64,000 nucleotides of DNA. It comes from Planctomycetota bacterium. GTDB lineage: Bacteria; Planctomycetota; PUPC01; JACPCR01. The stretch is taken from contig JACPCR010000056.1 of assembly GCA_016179685.1 (NCBI GenBank), forward strand, positions 62,001 through 126,000. Direction: 5' to 3'. Below, in pieces: positions 25,974-34,386 of the stretch (within the stretch, counting starts at the first letter, position 1; each line of letters starts with the position of its first letter). The notes under the pieces are model-generated. The model did not search any database, had not been told where the DNA came from, and saw nothing but the letters and a program-made list of their open reading frames with translations. The translations under genes were made by a program, and so were the position numbers.

Positions 25974-26831
25974 ATGGTGAACCGCGAGGAAAGCGTTCTT
26001 CCCCGGCCGCCGTCGGCGGGCCCCGGCGGCGAGCCGAGGGCCGGCAAGGTCTTTCTGGTCGGAGCGGGGCCCGGTGACGTGGGGCTGCTGACGTTGAAGG
26101 GGGCAGCTTGTCTGCGCCTCGCGGACACGGTCCTCTGCGACGGCCTCGTGAACCCCGAGCTGCTGAGGAAGTTCTGCCCGCAGGCGGAGGTGATCGACGT
26201 CAGCCACCGCAAGGGGAGCTGCCGATGGACTCAGGAACAGATCGTCGACCTGACGGTGGAAAAGGCCCGCGCCGGCCGGTTCGTGGTGCGGCTGAAGGGC
26301 GGGGACCCGTGCCTCTTCGGCCGAGGAGGCGAGGAGGCGAGGGCCCTGCGCCGGGCGGGCATCGCCTTCGAGATCGTGCCCGGGGTAAGCAGCGTCACAG
26401 CGGTACCCGCTTATGCGGGCATTCCCGTGACGGATCGAGATTTTTCCTCCTCGTTGGGGATTTACAGCCTGCATCGCAAGAACGGGTTCACGCTTCCGGA
26501 TGACGAATGGAAGCGCATCGCCCGGGGCGGTCCCGATACGTTGGTCTTCCTGATGTGCGGGTCCGCCTGCACCCAGGTGGTAGGGAAGCTGTTGGAATTC
26601 GGCCTTGCGCCGGCGACTCCGATCGCGATCGTTTCGGAGGGCACCACCGACCGCCAGAAAAGGGTGGTGGCGACGCTCGATACGATTCGAAGTCGCCGGG
26701 AGATGGTGGAGCTGGCGTTGCCGGCCCTGATGGTCGTGGGGAACGTTGTGCGGGCCATCGAAGAAATGGACTGGTTTCAGCCCGCGGCATGCGCCGAGTC
26801 CGAGGGAGGAGGTCTCTCATGTCGCAGGTGA
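25974..26831 (+). CDS. cobA: Uroporphyrinogen-III C-methyltransferase
   Basis: 285 residues from ATG 25974, with AAGGAAG about 10 nt upstream and downstream of the riboswitch terminator; the open frame upstream is riboswitch. Family motifs: VFLVGAGPGDVGLLTLKG, VLCDGLVNPELL, RLKGGDPCLFGRGGEE and VPGVSSVTAVPAYAGIPVT. It methylates uroporphyrinogen III at C2 and C7 to precorrin-2 using SAM, the branch point to B12. It overlaps cobU by 13 nt. No UroS or CysG oxidase domain is fused; oxidation to sirohydrochlorin for CbiX must come from elsewhere. Confidence 0.95.
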   Translation: MVNREESVLPRPPSAGPGGEPRAGKVFLVGAGPGDVGLLTLKGAACLRLADTVLCDGLVNPELLRKFCPQAEVIDVSHRKGSCRWTQEQIVDLTVEKARAGRFVVRLKGGDPCLFGRGGEEARALRRAGIAFEIVPGVSSVTAVPAYAGIPVTDRDFSSSLGIYSLHRKNGFTLPDDEWKRIARGGPDTLVFLMCGSACTQVVGKLLEFGLAPATPIAIVSEGTTDRQKRVVATLDTIRSRREMVELALPALMVVGNVVRAIEEMDWFQPAACAESEGGGLSCRR

Positions 26832-27364
26832 TCCTGGTGGTCGGGGGCGGCCGCAGCGGCAAGAGCGCCTACGCGCTGAAGCTGGGCGAGTCGCTGCCGG
26901 GCCCACGGGCCTTTCTGGCGACCTGCCCCGTGGTCGACGAGGAGATGCGGGAGCGCATCCGGAGACACCGCGAGGCCCGGCGGCAGGCTCTCTGGCAGAC
27001 CGTGGAAGAGGCCATCGATCTCCCTGGCGTGCTGGGAAGGCTCCGAGACTATCCGGTGTTGCTGGTCGACTGTCTCTCGCTCTGGATCAACAACCTGATG
27101 TACCGCGCTGATTCCGAGGGCCGGAAGCTCACGGAGGAAGCGGTCGAGCGGCTCACGCTCGATGTCGTTTCCGCGTGCACGGACCGTGCTGGAACTGTCC
27201 TCTTCGTCAGCAGTGAGGTCGGGCTGGGAGTAATCCCGGAGACTGCGCTGGGCCGGCGTTACCGTGACCTTCTGGGCCGCTGCAACCAGGTGGTGGCGGA
27301 CCGGGCGGACCATGTGGTCTTCATGGTCTGCGGGTTGCCGATAAGCGTGAAAGGTCATGCGTAA
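26819..27364 (+). CDS. cobU: Adenosylcobinamide kinase / guanylyltransferase CobU
   Basis: 181 residues from ATG 26819 (MSQVILVVGGGRSGKSAYAL). The P-loop GGGRSGKS is followed by FLATCPVVDEEMRERIRRH with the GMP-accepting His region, then VLLVDCLSLWINNL and SSEVGLGVIPE, all characteristic of CobU. It phosphorylates adenosylcobinamide and transfers GMP to it. Overlaps cobA by 13 nt. Confidence 0.95.
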   Translation: MSQVILVVGGGRSGKSAYALKLGESLPGPRAFLATCPVVDEEMRERIRRHREARRQALWQTVEEAIDLPGVLGRLRDYPVLLVDCLSLWINNLMYRADSEGRKLTEEAVERLTLDVVSACTDRAGTVLFVSSEVGLGVIPETALGRRYRDLLGRCNQVVADRADHVVFMVCGLPISVKGHA

Positions 27365-27403
27365 GTAACAAGTTTAAAAATAGTTAAAGAGGAGAAGCAT
27401 TTG

Positions 27404-28468
27404 ATGGGCCTCCTGGAATCCACACTGGGACGGATCGATCCACCGGACGCCGACGCGCGTGCGGAGGCCCGGGCGCGCCTGGCACGGCTGACGATGCCGC
27501 ACTGGGCGCTGGGCAGGCTCATGGACCTGGCGGAGGAACTGGCCGGGATGACGCGTTCGCTGCGTCCGCCTGTGGACCGCAAGACGGTAGTGACGATGGC
27601 GGGCGATCACGGCGTGGCGGTGGAGGGCGTGAGCCTGTATCCGCAGGCAGTGACGCAGCAGATGGTATGGAACTTCGTCCGGGGCGGGGCGGGCATCAAT
27701 GCGCTGGCCCGGCTCGTCGGGGCCCGGGTGGTGGTGGTGGACATGGGAGTCGCGGGCGATCTCGCCGACCTGGCCCGGGGGGGCAGGATCGTGTCTTGTC
27801 GTGTGGGGCCCGGGACGCGCAACCTGGCCGAGGGTCCTGCCATGAGCCGCGAGCAGGCGCTCCGATGCGTGGAGTCGGGGATCGCGGTCTCGCTTTCCCA
27901 AGGGGCGACGACGGACCTGTTCGGCACCGGAGACATGGGCATCGGGAACACGACGCCGAGCGCCGCCATGGTCGCCGCGTTCACCGGCCTGCCTCCCGAG
28001 GAGGTCACGGGCCGCGGCACCGGCATCGGCGACGACCTCTGGCGACGCAAGGTCGCCGTCATCCGGAAGGCGCTCGAGGTGAACCGCCCGGACGCCCGGG
28101 ACCCCCTGGACGTCCTGGCCAAGTTGGGTGGATTCGAGATAGGCGGCATTGCGGGCCTCATCCTGGGCGCGGCCTCGCAGCGGAAGCCAATCCTGGTGGA
28201 CGGGTTCATTTCTACCGCGGGAGCGCTCGTCGCACGGCGTCTGTCTCCGCCGGCTGCAGGCTACCTGATCGCAGCGCATCGCAGCGCGGAGGCCGGGCAC
28301 GGGGCCGCGCTCCGCGACCTGGGGAAGCAGCCTCTGCTGGACCTCGGCCTGCGGCTGGGCGAGGGCACGGGTTCTGCACTGGCCATGCACCTCGTCGAGG
28401 CCGCAGCCCGCATCCTGACCGAGGTCGCCACCTTCGAGGAGGCGGGCGTCGCGGAGGCCGAACGATGA
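27404..28468 (+). CDS. cobT: Nicotinate-nucleotide-dimethylbenzimidazole phosphoribosyltransferase CobT
   Basis: 354 residues from ATG 27404, with GAGGAG about 10 nt upstream; a TTG one codon earlier is possible. Motifs: VTMAGDHGVAVEGVSLYP, FVRGGAGINALAR, GTGDMGIGNTTPSAA, GRGTGIGDD and 'VDGFISTAGALVA'; catalytic Glu is likely in the C-terminal GEGTGSALAM region. It activates the lower-ligand base as alpha-ribazole phosphate. No bluB or bza gene for the base is in the window. Confidence 0.96.
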   Translation: MGLLESTLGRIDPPDADARAEARARLARLTMPHWALGRLMDLAEELAGMTRSLRPPVDRKTVVTMAGDHGVAVEGVSLYPQAVTQQMVWNFVRGGAGINALARLVGARVVVVDMGVAGDLADLARGGRIVSCRVGPGTRNLAEGPAMSREQALRCVESGIAVSLSQGATTDLFGTGDMGIGNTTPSAAMVAAFTGLPPEEVTGRGTGIGDDLWRRKVAVIRKALEVNRPDARDPLDVLAKLGGFEIGGIAGLILGAASQRKPILVDGFISTAGALVARRLSPPAAGYLIAAHRSAEAGHGAALRDLGKQPLLDLGLRLGEGTGSALAMHLVEAAARILTEVATFEEAGVAEAER

Positions 28469-29220
28469 AACCGTTCCTCGCCGCCATTCAATTTCTCACC
28501 TGCGCGCCCGTCCCCCAGTGCTGGGGCGGCGGCGAGCGCGGACTGGCGGCCAGCGTGCCTTTCTTTCCCATCGTCGGGCTGCTCATCGGTCTCCTCGCCG
28601 CAGCCCTGGACCAGGTTCTATCCCGCGCATTTCCCCCGCTCCTGGCCAGCCTGTTCACGGTCCTATCGCTCGCGGCGGTTTCCGGGGCCTTTCACCTCGA
28701 CGGCCTCGCCGACACGGCCGACGGATTCCTCAGCGCCCGAAGCCGCGAAAGAATGCTGGAGATCATGAGGGACAGCCGGACGGGGCCGATGGGCGCCTGG
28801 GCGATCGTCTCGATCGTGTCGATCAAGTGGGCCGCGGTGGCCTCCGTCGCGCCCGCCGCGCGGTGGGGGTCGGTGTTGCTCATGCCCATGGCGGGCCGGT
28901 GCGCCCTCGTCATCGGGATGACGCCCATCCCCTACGCCCGGCCCGAGGGCGGCCTCGCTTCCCTTTTCTGCGAGCGCCGTTCCTGGGGCCGCGCGGCCTG
29001 GTCCCTCCTGGTCCTCGGAGCGGCCGGATTCTGGGCGCTCGGTGAAGCCGGGCTGATCGCCGCCGCCGCCTGCCTGGCCGCGACACTGCTCTTCGCTTTG
29101 TATTGCCATCGAAAGATCGGCGGGTTCACCGGCGACACCCTCGGCGCGGGCTGCGAGATGGCCGAGGCGATTCCGCCGCTCGTGGCGATCGCCTGGGGAG
29201 GCGGGAGGGCCGTGCTATGA
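28465..29220 (+). CDS. cobS: Adenosylcobinamide-GDP ribazoletransferase CobS
   Basis: 251 residues from ATG 28465, overlapping the cobT stop as ATGA. Multiple hydrophobic helices and the family motif [17 protein letters not shown] followed by [14 protein letters not shown], and near the end [18 protein letters not shown]. This inner-membrane enzyme joins adenosylcobinamide-GDP and alpha-ribazole to make cobalamin. Confidence 0.95.
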   Translation: MKPFLAAIQFLTCAPVPQCWGGGERGLAASVPFFPIVGLLIGLLAAALDQVLSRAFPPLLASLFTVLSLAAVSGAFHLDGLADTADGFLSARSRERMLEIMRDSRTGPMGAWAIVSIVSIKWAAVASVAPAARWGSVLLMPMAGRCALVIGMTPIPYARPEGGLASLFCERRSWGRAAWSLLVLGAAGFWALGEAGLIAAAACLAATLLFALYCHRKIGGFTGDTLGAGCEMAEAIPPLVAIAWGGGRAVL

Positions 29221-31790
29221 CGGCAAGCCGGCACGGCGGGAACGTGTGGCGCTGGGCCTCGGCCTCCGGCCGGCGACTCGAAGAGGTCCTCGATTTCTCC
29301 GCCAATATCAATCCTCTGGGGCCGCCCGAATGGCTGCGGCGGGTCGTCAGCTCGAATCTCAGTTCCCTCGTGCACTATCCGGACCCCGAGGCCGCTGCGC
29401 TGGTCGAAGCAGCGGCGGCCCGCTACGGCGTCTGCACGGCTGAAGTCATCGTGGGCAACGGCTCGACGGAGATTCTGCACCTGCTGCCCCCGGCGCTGCA
29501 GGTCACGCGGGCGCTGCTTCCCGTCCCCTCCTATTCCGATTACCGCCGCGCCGCGGAGGCGGCGGGCTTGGAAGTGGAGACGATGCCTCTTCGGGAGGAG
29601 GACGGCTTCCAACTGGACTCCGGCGCGCTCGAGCGGCGACTCCGGGGCGGCGAGATGGTCCTTCTCGGCCAGCCCAACAATCCCACCGGCCGGACCTTCG
29701 ACGCGGCCGACCTGCGCCTCCTGGCCGCACGCTGGCCGAAGACCCTGTTCGTGGTCGATGAAGCCTTCGCGGATTTCGTCGGGGGGCTGGACCGGCTGTC
29801 CCGCCGCCGGCCCCCCAATCTCGTGGTCGTCTGCTCCTTGACGAAGTTCTATGCCATTCCCGGCCTCCGCCTGGGCTGCGCCCTGGCCGACCCGGAGGTC
29901 GTGAGACGATACCAGCAACTCGTTCCGAGCTGGTCGGTGAACACCCTGGCCCAGGCCGTGGGGCGCGAGGCGCTGCGGGACGTCGAGTACGCCTGGCGGA
30001 CGGTGGCGTTCGTGAAGGAGCAGAGGGAACAGCTTGCCGCGGAGATGCGCGGCGTGCCGGGTCTGACCGTTGTTCCGGGCGAGGCGAACTTCCTGCTCGT
30101 GCGGCTTTCCGGCGGGCCTTTCGACGCTCCCGCCCTGGCGCGGCGGACGCTGCGAGAGGGCATCCTGGTCCGGCCGTGTGACGACTTCGATGGCCTGGAC
30201 GCGCGGTTTTTCCGCGTGGCGGTGCGGACGCCCACCGAAAATGCGAGGCTCGTCGAGTGCCTGCGGGCCGCGCTCGGCGTCGGGCATCCCCGGCCACCGA
30301 AGCGCCACACCCCGGCGATCATGTTCCAGGGCACCAGCTCCAATGCCGGCAAGAGCGTCCTGGCAACGGCCTTCTGCCGGATTCTTCTCGAGGACGGTTA
30401 CCGGGCCGCACCCTTCAAGGCGCAGAACATGTCGCTGAACTCCTGCGTGACCCGGGACGGCGGCGAGATGGGCCGCGCCCAGGTCGTACAGGCCCAGGCC
30501 TGCCGCATCGAGCCCGACGTGCGGATGAACCCGGTCCTGCTGAAGCCGAACAGCGACACGGGCTCGCAGGTCATCGTCCTGGGCAAGCCGGTGGGAAACA
30601 TGGAGGTGGGCCAGTATATCCGGTACAAGGCCGAGGCGGTGTCGAGGGTCCGGGAGGCCTACGATGCGCTGGCCGCGGAGTTCGACGTTCTGGTGATCGA
30701 AGGCGCAGGCAGCCCGGCGGAAGTCAACCTGAAGCGCCACGACATCGTCAACATGAGCATGGCGAGACACGCCGCGTCGCCGGTCCTGCTGGTGGGCGAC
30801 ATCGACCGCGGAGGCGTCTTCGCCTCGTTCGTCGGGACCCTCGAGGTCATGGCCGAGTGGGAACGGGCCCTCGTCGCCGGATTCATCGTCAACCGATTCC
30901 GAGGCCAGCCGCAACTGCTCAAAGACGCCCTCGAGTACACCCGCCTGCACACCGGCCGGCCGGTCCTCGGCGTCGTGCCCTACCTTCAAGACCTCGGCCT
31001 TCCCGAAGAGGACTCCGTGAGCTTCAAGGAAGGCGCCTTCGACGCCAGCTCGCCCGGCCGGGACAGCGTCGAGGTCGCCGTCGTTGACCTTCCTCATATC
31101 TCCAATTTCACGGACTTCGACCCTCTGCGGGTCGAGCCGGACGTCCGCCTGCGCATCGTTCGCAGGCCGGAGGACCTCGACCATCCCGACGCGGTCATCC
31201 TCCCTGGAAGCAAGAACGTGGTGGGGGACATCGCCTACCTCCGGGCGAACGGCCTGGCGCGGAAGGTCATGGAACTGGCCGCTGGGGGCCGCACGGAGGT
31301 CGTGGGCCTGTGCGGGGGATTCCAGATTCTGGGCCGGAACATCGGCGACCCGCACGGGATCGAATCGTCGGGCCGGGTCGTGGAGGGTCTGGGGCTGTTG
31401 CCCGTGGAGACCGTGCTGGCCCCGGAAAAAACGCTCCGGCGCGTCGCGGCCGAGCACCTCGATTCACGGCTTCCGGTCAAGGGCTACGAGATTCACCACG
31501 GCGTGACTCGCGGCCAGGGCCTTCTCCCCCTCGTTCGCCGCGAAGACGGAGAGGTCATCGGCGGCAAGTCCGGGGACGGCCGCGTCTGGGGCAGCTACCT
31601 CCACGGGATTTTCGACGCCGACGCGTTCCGCCGGTGGTTCGTCGACCGGCTGCGGGAGCGCCGCGGGCTGAAGGCGCTCGGCGAGGTGCGCGCGCCCTAC
31701 GATCTCGAGCCGGCGTTCGAGCGGCTGGCGTCGGCCGTCCGCGCCGGCCTCGAGCTGGAGGAGATTTATCGAAGGATGGGACTGCGATGA
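29217..31790 (+). CDS. CobD (threonine-phosphate decarboxylase-like) fused to CobQ (cobyric acid synthase)
   Basis: 857 residues from ATG 29217 (ATGA overlap with cobS). Residues 1-~355 are a PLP aminotransferase-fold protein of the CobC/CobD group: [37 protein letters not shown] and [14 protein letters not shown] with the PLP lysine near 210. From ~366 it is Cob[44 protein letters not shown]-type Cys nucleophile ([14 protein letters not shown]) and the catalytic His in [10 protein letters not shown]. So one chain would make aminopropanol phosphate from L-Thr-phosphate and amidate adenosylcobyrinate diamide. The linker ([11 protein letters not shown]) is short and no frameshift is needed. Confidence 0.92.
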   Translation: MTASRHGGNVWRWASASGRRLEEVLDFSANINPLGPPEWLRRVVSSNLSSLVHYPDPEAAALVEAAAARYGVCTAEVIVGNGSTEILHLLPPALQVTRALLPVPSYSDYRRAAEAAGLEVETMPLREEDGFQLDSGALERRLRGGEMVLLGQPNNPTGRTFDAADLRLLAARWPKTLFVVDEAFADFVGGLDRLSRRRPPNLVVVCSLTKFYAIPGLRLGCALADPEVVRRYQQLVPSWSVNTLAQAVGREALRDVEYAWRTVAFVKEQREQLAAEMRGVPGLTVVPGEANFLLVRLSGGPFDAPALARRTLREGILVRPCDDFDGLDARFFRVAVRTPTENARLVECLRAALGVGHPRPPKRHTPAIMFQGTSSNAGKSVLATAFCRILLEDGYRAAPFKAQNMSLNSCVTRDGGEMGRAQVVQAQACRIEPDVRMNPVLLKPNSDTGSQVIVLGKPVGNMEVGQYIRYKAEAVSRVREAYDALAAEFDVLVIEGAGSPAEVNLKRHDIVNMSMARHAASPVLLVGDIDRGGVFASFVGTLEVMAEWERALVAGFIVNRFRGQPQLLKDALEYTRLHTGRPVLGVVPYLQDLGLPEEDSVSFKEGAFDASSPGRDSVEVAVVDLPHISNFTDFDPLRVEPDVRLRIVRRPEDLDHPDAVILPGSKNVVGDIAYLRANGLARKVMELAAGGRTEVVGLCGGFQILGRNIGDPHGIESSGRVVEGLGLLPVETVLAPEKTLRRVAAEHLDSRLPVKGYEIHHGVTRGQGLLPLVRREDGEVIGGKSGDGRVWGSYLHGIFDADAFRRWFVDRLRERRGLKALGEVRAPYDLEPAFERLASAVRAGLELEEIYRRMGLR

Positions 31791-32752
31791 GCCTGGAACA
31801 TCAAATTCTTTGGGCTCTCGGACTGGACTTGCTGCTGGGCGATCCGCGGTGGATTCCGCATCCCGTGCGGCTCATGGGGCGTCTGGCCCTGGCCCTGGAG
31901 TCGCCCCTTCGCCGGGTCGTCCGGAGTCCGAGGCGGGCCGGCGCGGCCGCGGCCTTCACCGTCCTTGCGGCGACGGCCGCCGTCACCGCCGCACTGGTCC
32001 TCGGGGCCCGGCGCATCCATCCCCTGGCCGGGGACCTCGTCTCGATCCTGCTGCTCTACACCACGCTGGCGGCGCGGGACCTGGCGCACCACAGCATGGA
32101 GGTCTACCGGGCGCTGCGATCGGGCGACCTGGCCGCGTCGCGCCGGAGGGCGGCCCGGATGGTCGGCCGCGACACGGACAAGCTGGACGAGCCGGAGGTG
32201 ATTCGTGCGGCGGTGGAGAGTGTGGCCGAGAGCACGGTGGACGGCGTGACGGCGCCGCTGTTTTACGCCTTCCTGGGGGGCCCCGTGGGCGCGATGCTTT
32301 ACAAGGCGGTGAACACGCTGGACTCGACCTTCGGCTACCGCGACGAGCGGTACGCCGAGTTCGGCTGGGCCTCGGCGCGAATCGACGATCTGGCCAACTA
32401 CCTGCCCGCCCGCGTCACCGCTCCTCTGATCGGCGTCTCGGCCGCGCTCCTTGGCCTCCGGCCCCTCCAATCCCTGCGGGTCCTCCTGCGCGACGGGCGG
32501 AAGCACCCGAGCCCGAACTCCGGCCTGCCGGAGGCTGCGGTGGCCGGCGCCCTGGGCGTCCAGCTCGGCGGAATGAACACCTACGCGGGTGAGCCTTCCG
32601 AAAAACCTCGATTGGGGGACCCTATCGTCTCCTTGCAGAGAAGGCACATCCTCCAGGTCAACGCGCTCATGCTCCTGACGACGGGCCTGGCCACAGCCCT
32701 GCTCCTGGCCGTCCGGGCGGGCCTCGAGTCGTGGAACGGAGGGACGCCTTGA
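31787..32752 (+). CDS. cbiB: Adenosylcobinamide-phosphate synthase CbiB
   Basis: 321 residues from ATG 31787 (ATGA overlap). Membrane protein with [71 protein letters not shown] and [20 protein letters not shown], the CbiB signatures. It attaches aminopropanol (phosphate) to adenosylcobyric acid, so it uses the product of both halves of the preceding fusion. Confidence 0.96.
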   Translation: MSLEHQILWALGLDLLLGDPRWIPHPVRLMGRLALALESPLRRVVRSPRRAGAAAAFTVLAATAAVTAALVLGARRIHPLAGDLVSILLLYTTLAARDLAHHSMEVYRALRSGDLAASRRRAARMVGRDTDKLDEPEVIRAAVESVAESTVDGVTAPLFYAFLGGPVGAMLYKAVNTLDSTFGYRDERYAEFGWASARIDDLANYLPARVTAPLIGVSAALLGLRPLQSLRVLLRDGRKHPSPNSGLPEAAVAGALGVQLGGMNTYAGEPSEKPRLGDPIVSLQRRHILQVNALMLLTTGLATALLLAVRAGLESWNGGTP

Positions 32753-33297
32753 AAGAATCGAACGGGGGACGGCCGAGGAGCGCCCGCATCCTGCTCTTCA
32801 CGGGCGACGGCAAGGGGAAGACGACCGCGGCTTTGGGCCTGGCGGCCCGGGCCAGCGGGCACGGCCTGAGGGCTCTGGTGGTCCAGTTCATCAAGTCCGA
32901 TCCCTCGACGGGCGAGATGGAGACCTTCCGCCGACTCGGCGGGGTGGAAATCCAGCAGACCGGCCTCGGCTTCGTGCCCCCGCCGACGAGCCCGCACTTT
33001 TCGGAGCACCGGGCCGCGGCGGAAAGGGGCCTCGCCCTGGCCTCCGAGGCCCTTTCCTCGGGCCGGTACGACCTCCTCGTCCTGGACGAGGTCTGCAACG
33101 CCGTCGCCCGCGGCCTGCTCGAAGAGGCCCGGGTCATCCAGGCCATCCGGCAGGCGGGGCCCGCGACATGCGTCGTGATGACCGGCCGCGGCGCGACCGA
33201 GGGACTCGTCTCGCTGGCGGATACCGTGACGGAGATGCGTTGCGTCAAGCACGCTTACCACGCGGGCGTGTCCGCGCAGAAAGGAGTGGAGTTTTGA
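32749..33297 (+). CDS. cobO: Corrinoid adenosyltransferase (CobO/BtuR type)
   Basis: 182 residues from a TTG at 32749 that overlaps the cbiB stop as TTGA and has GGAGGG 5 nt upstream; an in-frame GTG at 32731 is less well placed. P-loop GDGKGKTTAALGLAARA, VVQFIKSD, and YDLLVLDEVCNAVARGLL with LTGR-like 'VMTGRGA'. Transfers the adenosyl group from ATP to cob(I)yrinic acid derivatives. Confidence 0.95.
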   Translation: MKESNGGRPRSARILLFTGDGKGKTTAALGLAARASGHGLRALVVQFIKSDPSTGEMETFRRLGGVEIQQTGLGFVPPPTSPHFSEHRAAAERGLALASEALSSGRYDLLVLDEVCNAVARGLLEEARVIQAIRQAGPATCVVMTGRGATEGLVSLADTVTEMRCVKHAYHAGVSAQKGVEF

Positions 33298-33328
33298 GCG
33301 CAGCCAATCCGCGAATCGAGGTCGGGCC

Positions 33329-34090
33329 ATGACGGAAAAAAACCGATATCCCGTGGCGGCGGCGACGGGGCGCGCGGCAGGGCCCGTCCAAAGGGCCCTG
33401 ATCCATGCGTTCCTTGCCGACCCCATGAGCGGGCAGCAGATCGAGGAAAGGTCGTTCGAGATCATCGACCGAGAGGCGCCGGCCCATCCCTTCAACCCGG
33501 AGGAATGGAACGTGGTCCGCCGGATGGTCCACACCACCGGGGATTTCGGCCTGATCGGCTCGGTGCGCTTCTCCAACGGAAGCATCGACGCCGCGGAGGA
33601 GGCCTTGCGGAGCGGCCGCCCGCTCTACGTGGACTCCAACATGGTCCGGGCCGGCATATCCATGGACCGGTTGCAGAAGGTGTCCGGGACCTATCGACCC
33701 GAACACGTCGTCTGCCACGTGGCGGACGAGGATGTGGCGCGGCAAGCGCAGGCGGCCGGGCTGCCTCGCTCGCTCCTGGCCGTGCGCAAGGGAAAGCCGA
33801 TCCTGGACGGCGGGATCGGCGTGTTCGGCAACGCGCCGGTGGGATTGATGGAGCTGAATCGCCTGATCCTGGAGGAGGGGGTCCGGCCCGCGCTGGTGAT
33901 TGCCGTGCCCGTCGGCTTCGTTCACGTCGTCGAGAGCAAGGAAGAATTGATGTCGCTGGATGTTCCGTTCGTGGCCCTGGCGGGGAGACGTGGCGGGAGC
34001 ACGCTGGCCGTGAGCGTGGTCCATGCTCTCGCGTCCGTCGCTGTGACTCGCCGGGCCGTCCACTCCTGGGCCACGCCCGAGAGGAGGTGA
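33329..34090 (+). CDS. cbiC: Precorrin-8X / cobalt-precorrin-8 methylmutase CbiC
   Basis: 253 residues from ATG 33329. Motifs: IEERSFEIIDREA, VRRMVHTTGDFGLIGSVRFS with the catalytic His, PLYVDSNMVRAGIS, and GVFGNAPVGLMELNRLI followed by VGFVHVVESKEEL. Moves the C11 methyl to C12 to give cobyrinate. A slightly longer than usual C-terminus (AVHSWATPERR). The stop codon overlaps a possible GTG start of the downstream peptide gene. Confidence 0.95.
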   Translation: MTEKNRYPVAAATGRAAGPVQRALIHAFLADPMSGQQIEERSFEIIDREAPAHPFNPEEWNVVRRMVHTTGDFGLIGSVRFSNGSIDAAEEALRSGRPLYVDSNMVRAGISMDRLQKVSGTYRPEHVVCHVADEDVARQAQAAGLPRSLLAVRKGKPILDGGIGVFGNAPVGLMELNRLILEEGVRPALVIAVPVGFVHVVESKEELMSLDVPFVALAGRRGGSTLAVSVVHALASVAVTRRAVHSWATPERR

Positions 34091-34095
34091 AAGGT

Positions 34096-34206
34096 TTGGC
34101 AACGACGAAAAAGGCGAAAAAGGACGTGATCGCCTATCGCCGAGCCTGCTCGGCCAATGGAACGGGCCTCTCTCACTACATCCTAGTGGAGAAGAAGTCC
34201 AAGTAG
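34096..34206 (+). CDS. cbpA: 36-residue peptide, probable RiPP precursor (CbpA-like)
   Basis: 36 codons from a TTG at 34096, with GGAGGT 7 nt upstream; a GTG at 34087 (GTGA overlap with cbiC) would add three residues but leaves the ribosome-binding site too close. The peptide has a Lys/Ala-rich N-terminus (ATTKKAKKDV) and a C-terminal part with one cysteine (C18), a small-residue segment ACSANGTGLS, then HYILVEKKSK. It lies directly upstream of a radical SAM/SPASM gene. From memory, NCBI describes 'modified peptide precursor CbpA' next to 'peptide-modifying radical SAM enzyme CbpB' near cobalamin/cobalt genes; this pair fits that description. The modification and role are unknown. Confidence 0.75.
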   Translation: MATTKKAKKDVIAYRRACSANGTGLSHYILVEKKSK

Positions 34207-34222
34207 GCCGGCCGTGCTCAAG

Positions 34223-34255
34223 CTGGACGCCCCGGCGCAGCGCCGGGGCGTCCAG
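34223..34255. repeat. Very stable hairpin between the peptide gene and the radical SAM gene
   Basis: Perfect 15-bp GC-rich arms (CTGGACGCCCCGGCG at 34223-34237 and its complement at 34241-34255) with loop CAG, starting 17 nt after the cbpA stop. There is no T-run, so it looks like a partial terminator or an mRNA-stabilising barrier that would leave more precursor than enzyme message. Confidence 0.8.
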
Positions 34256-34386
34256 TATCGGAGTCACGCCGATTTCCGCTGGGACGACGGAACGCGCCCT
34301 GCAGCGGCCATTCGGGCGGTCGCACAAAGGTTGAGGATTCTTGACTTCTCGGAATGGGAATCACCACGAACCAGGGGGAAACAGGA

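Noticed and set aside
28932-31457. 841-residue minus-strand ORF
   Set aside because: Antisense shadow of the CobD-CobQ fusion; no family features.
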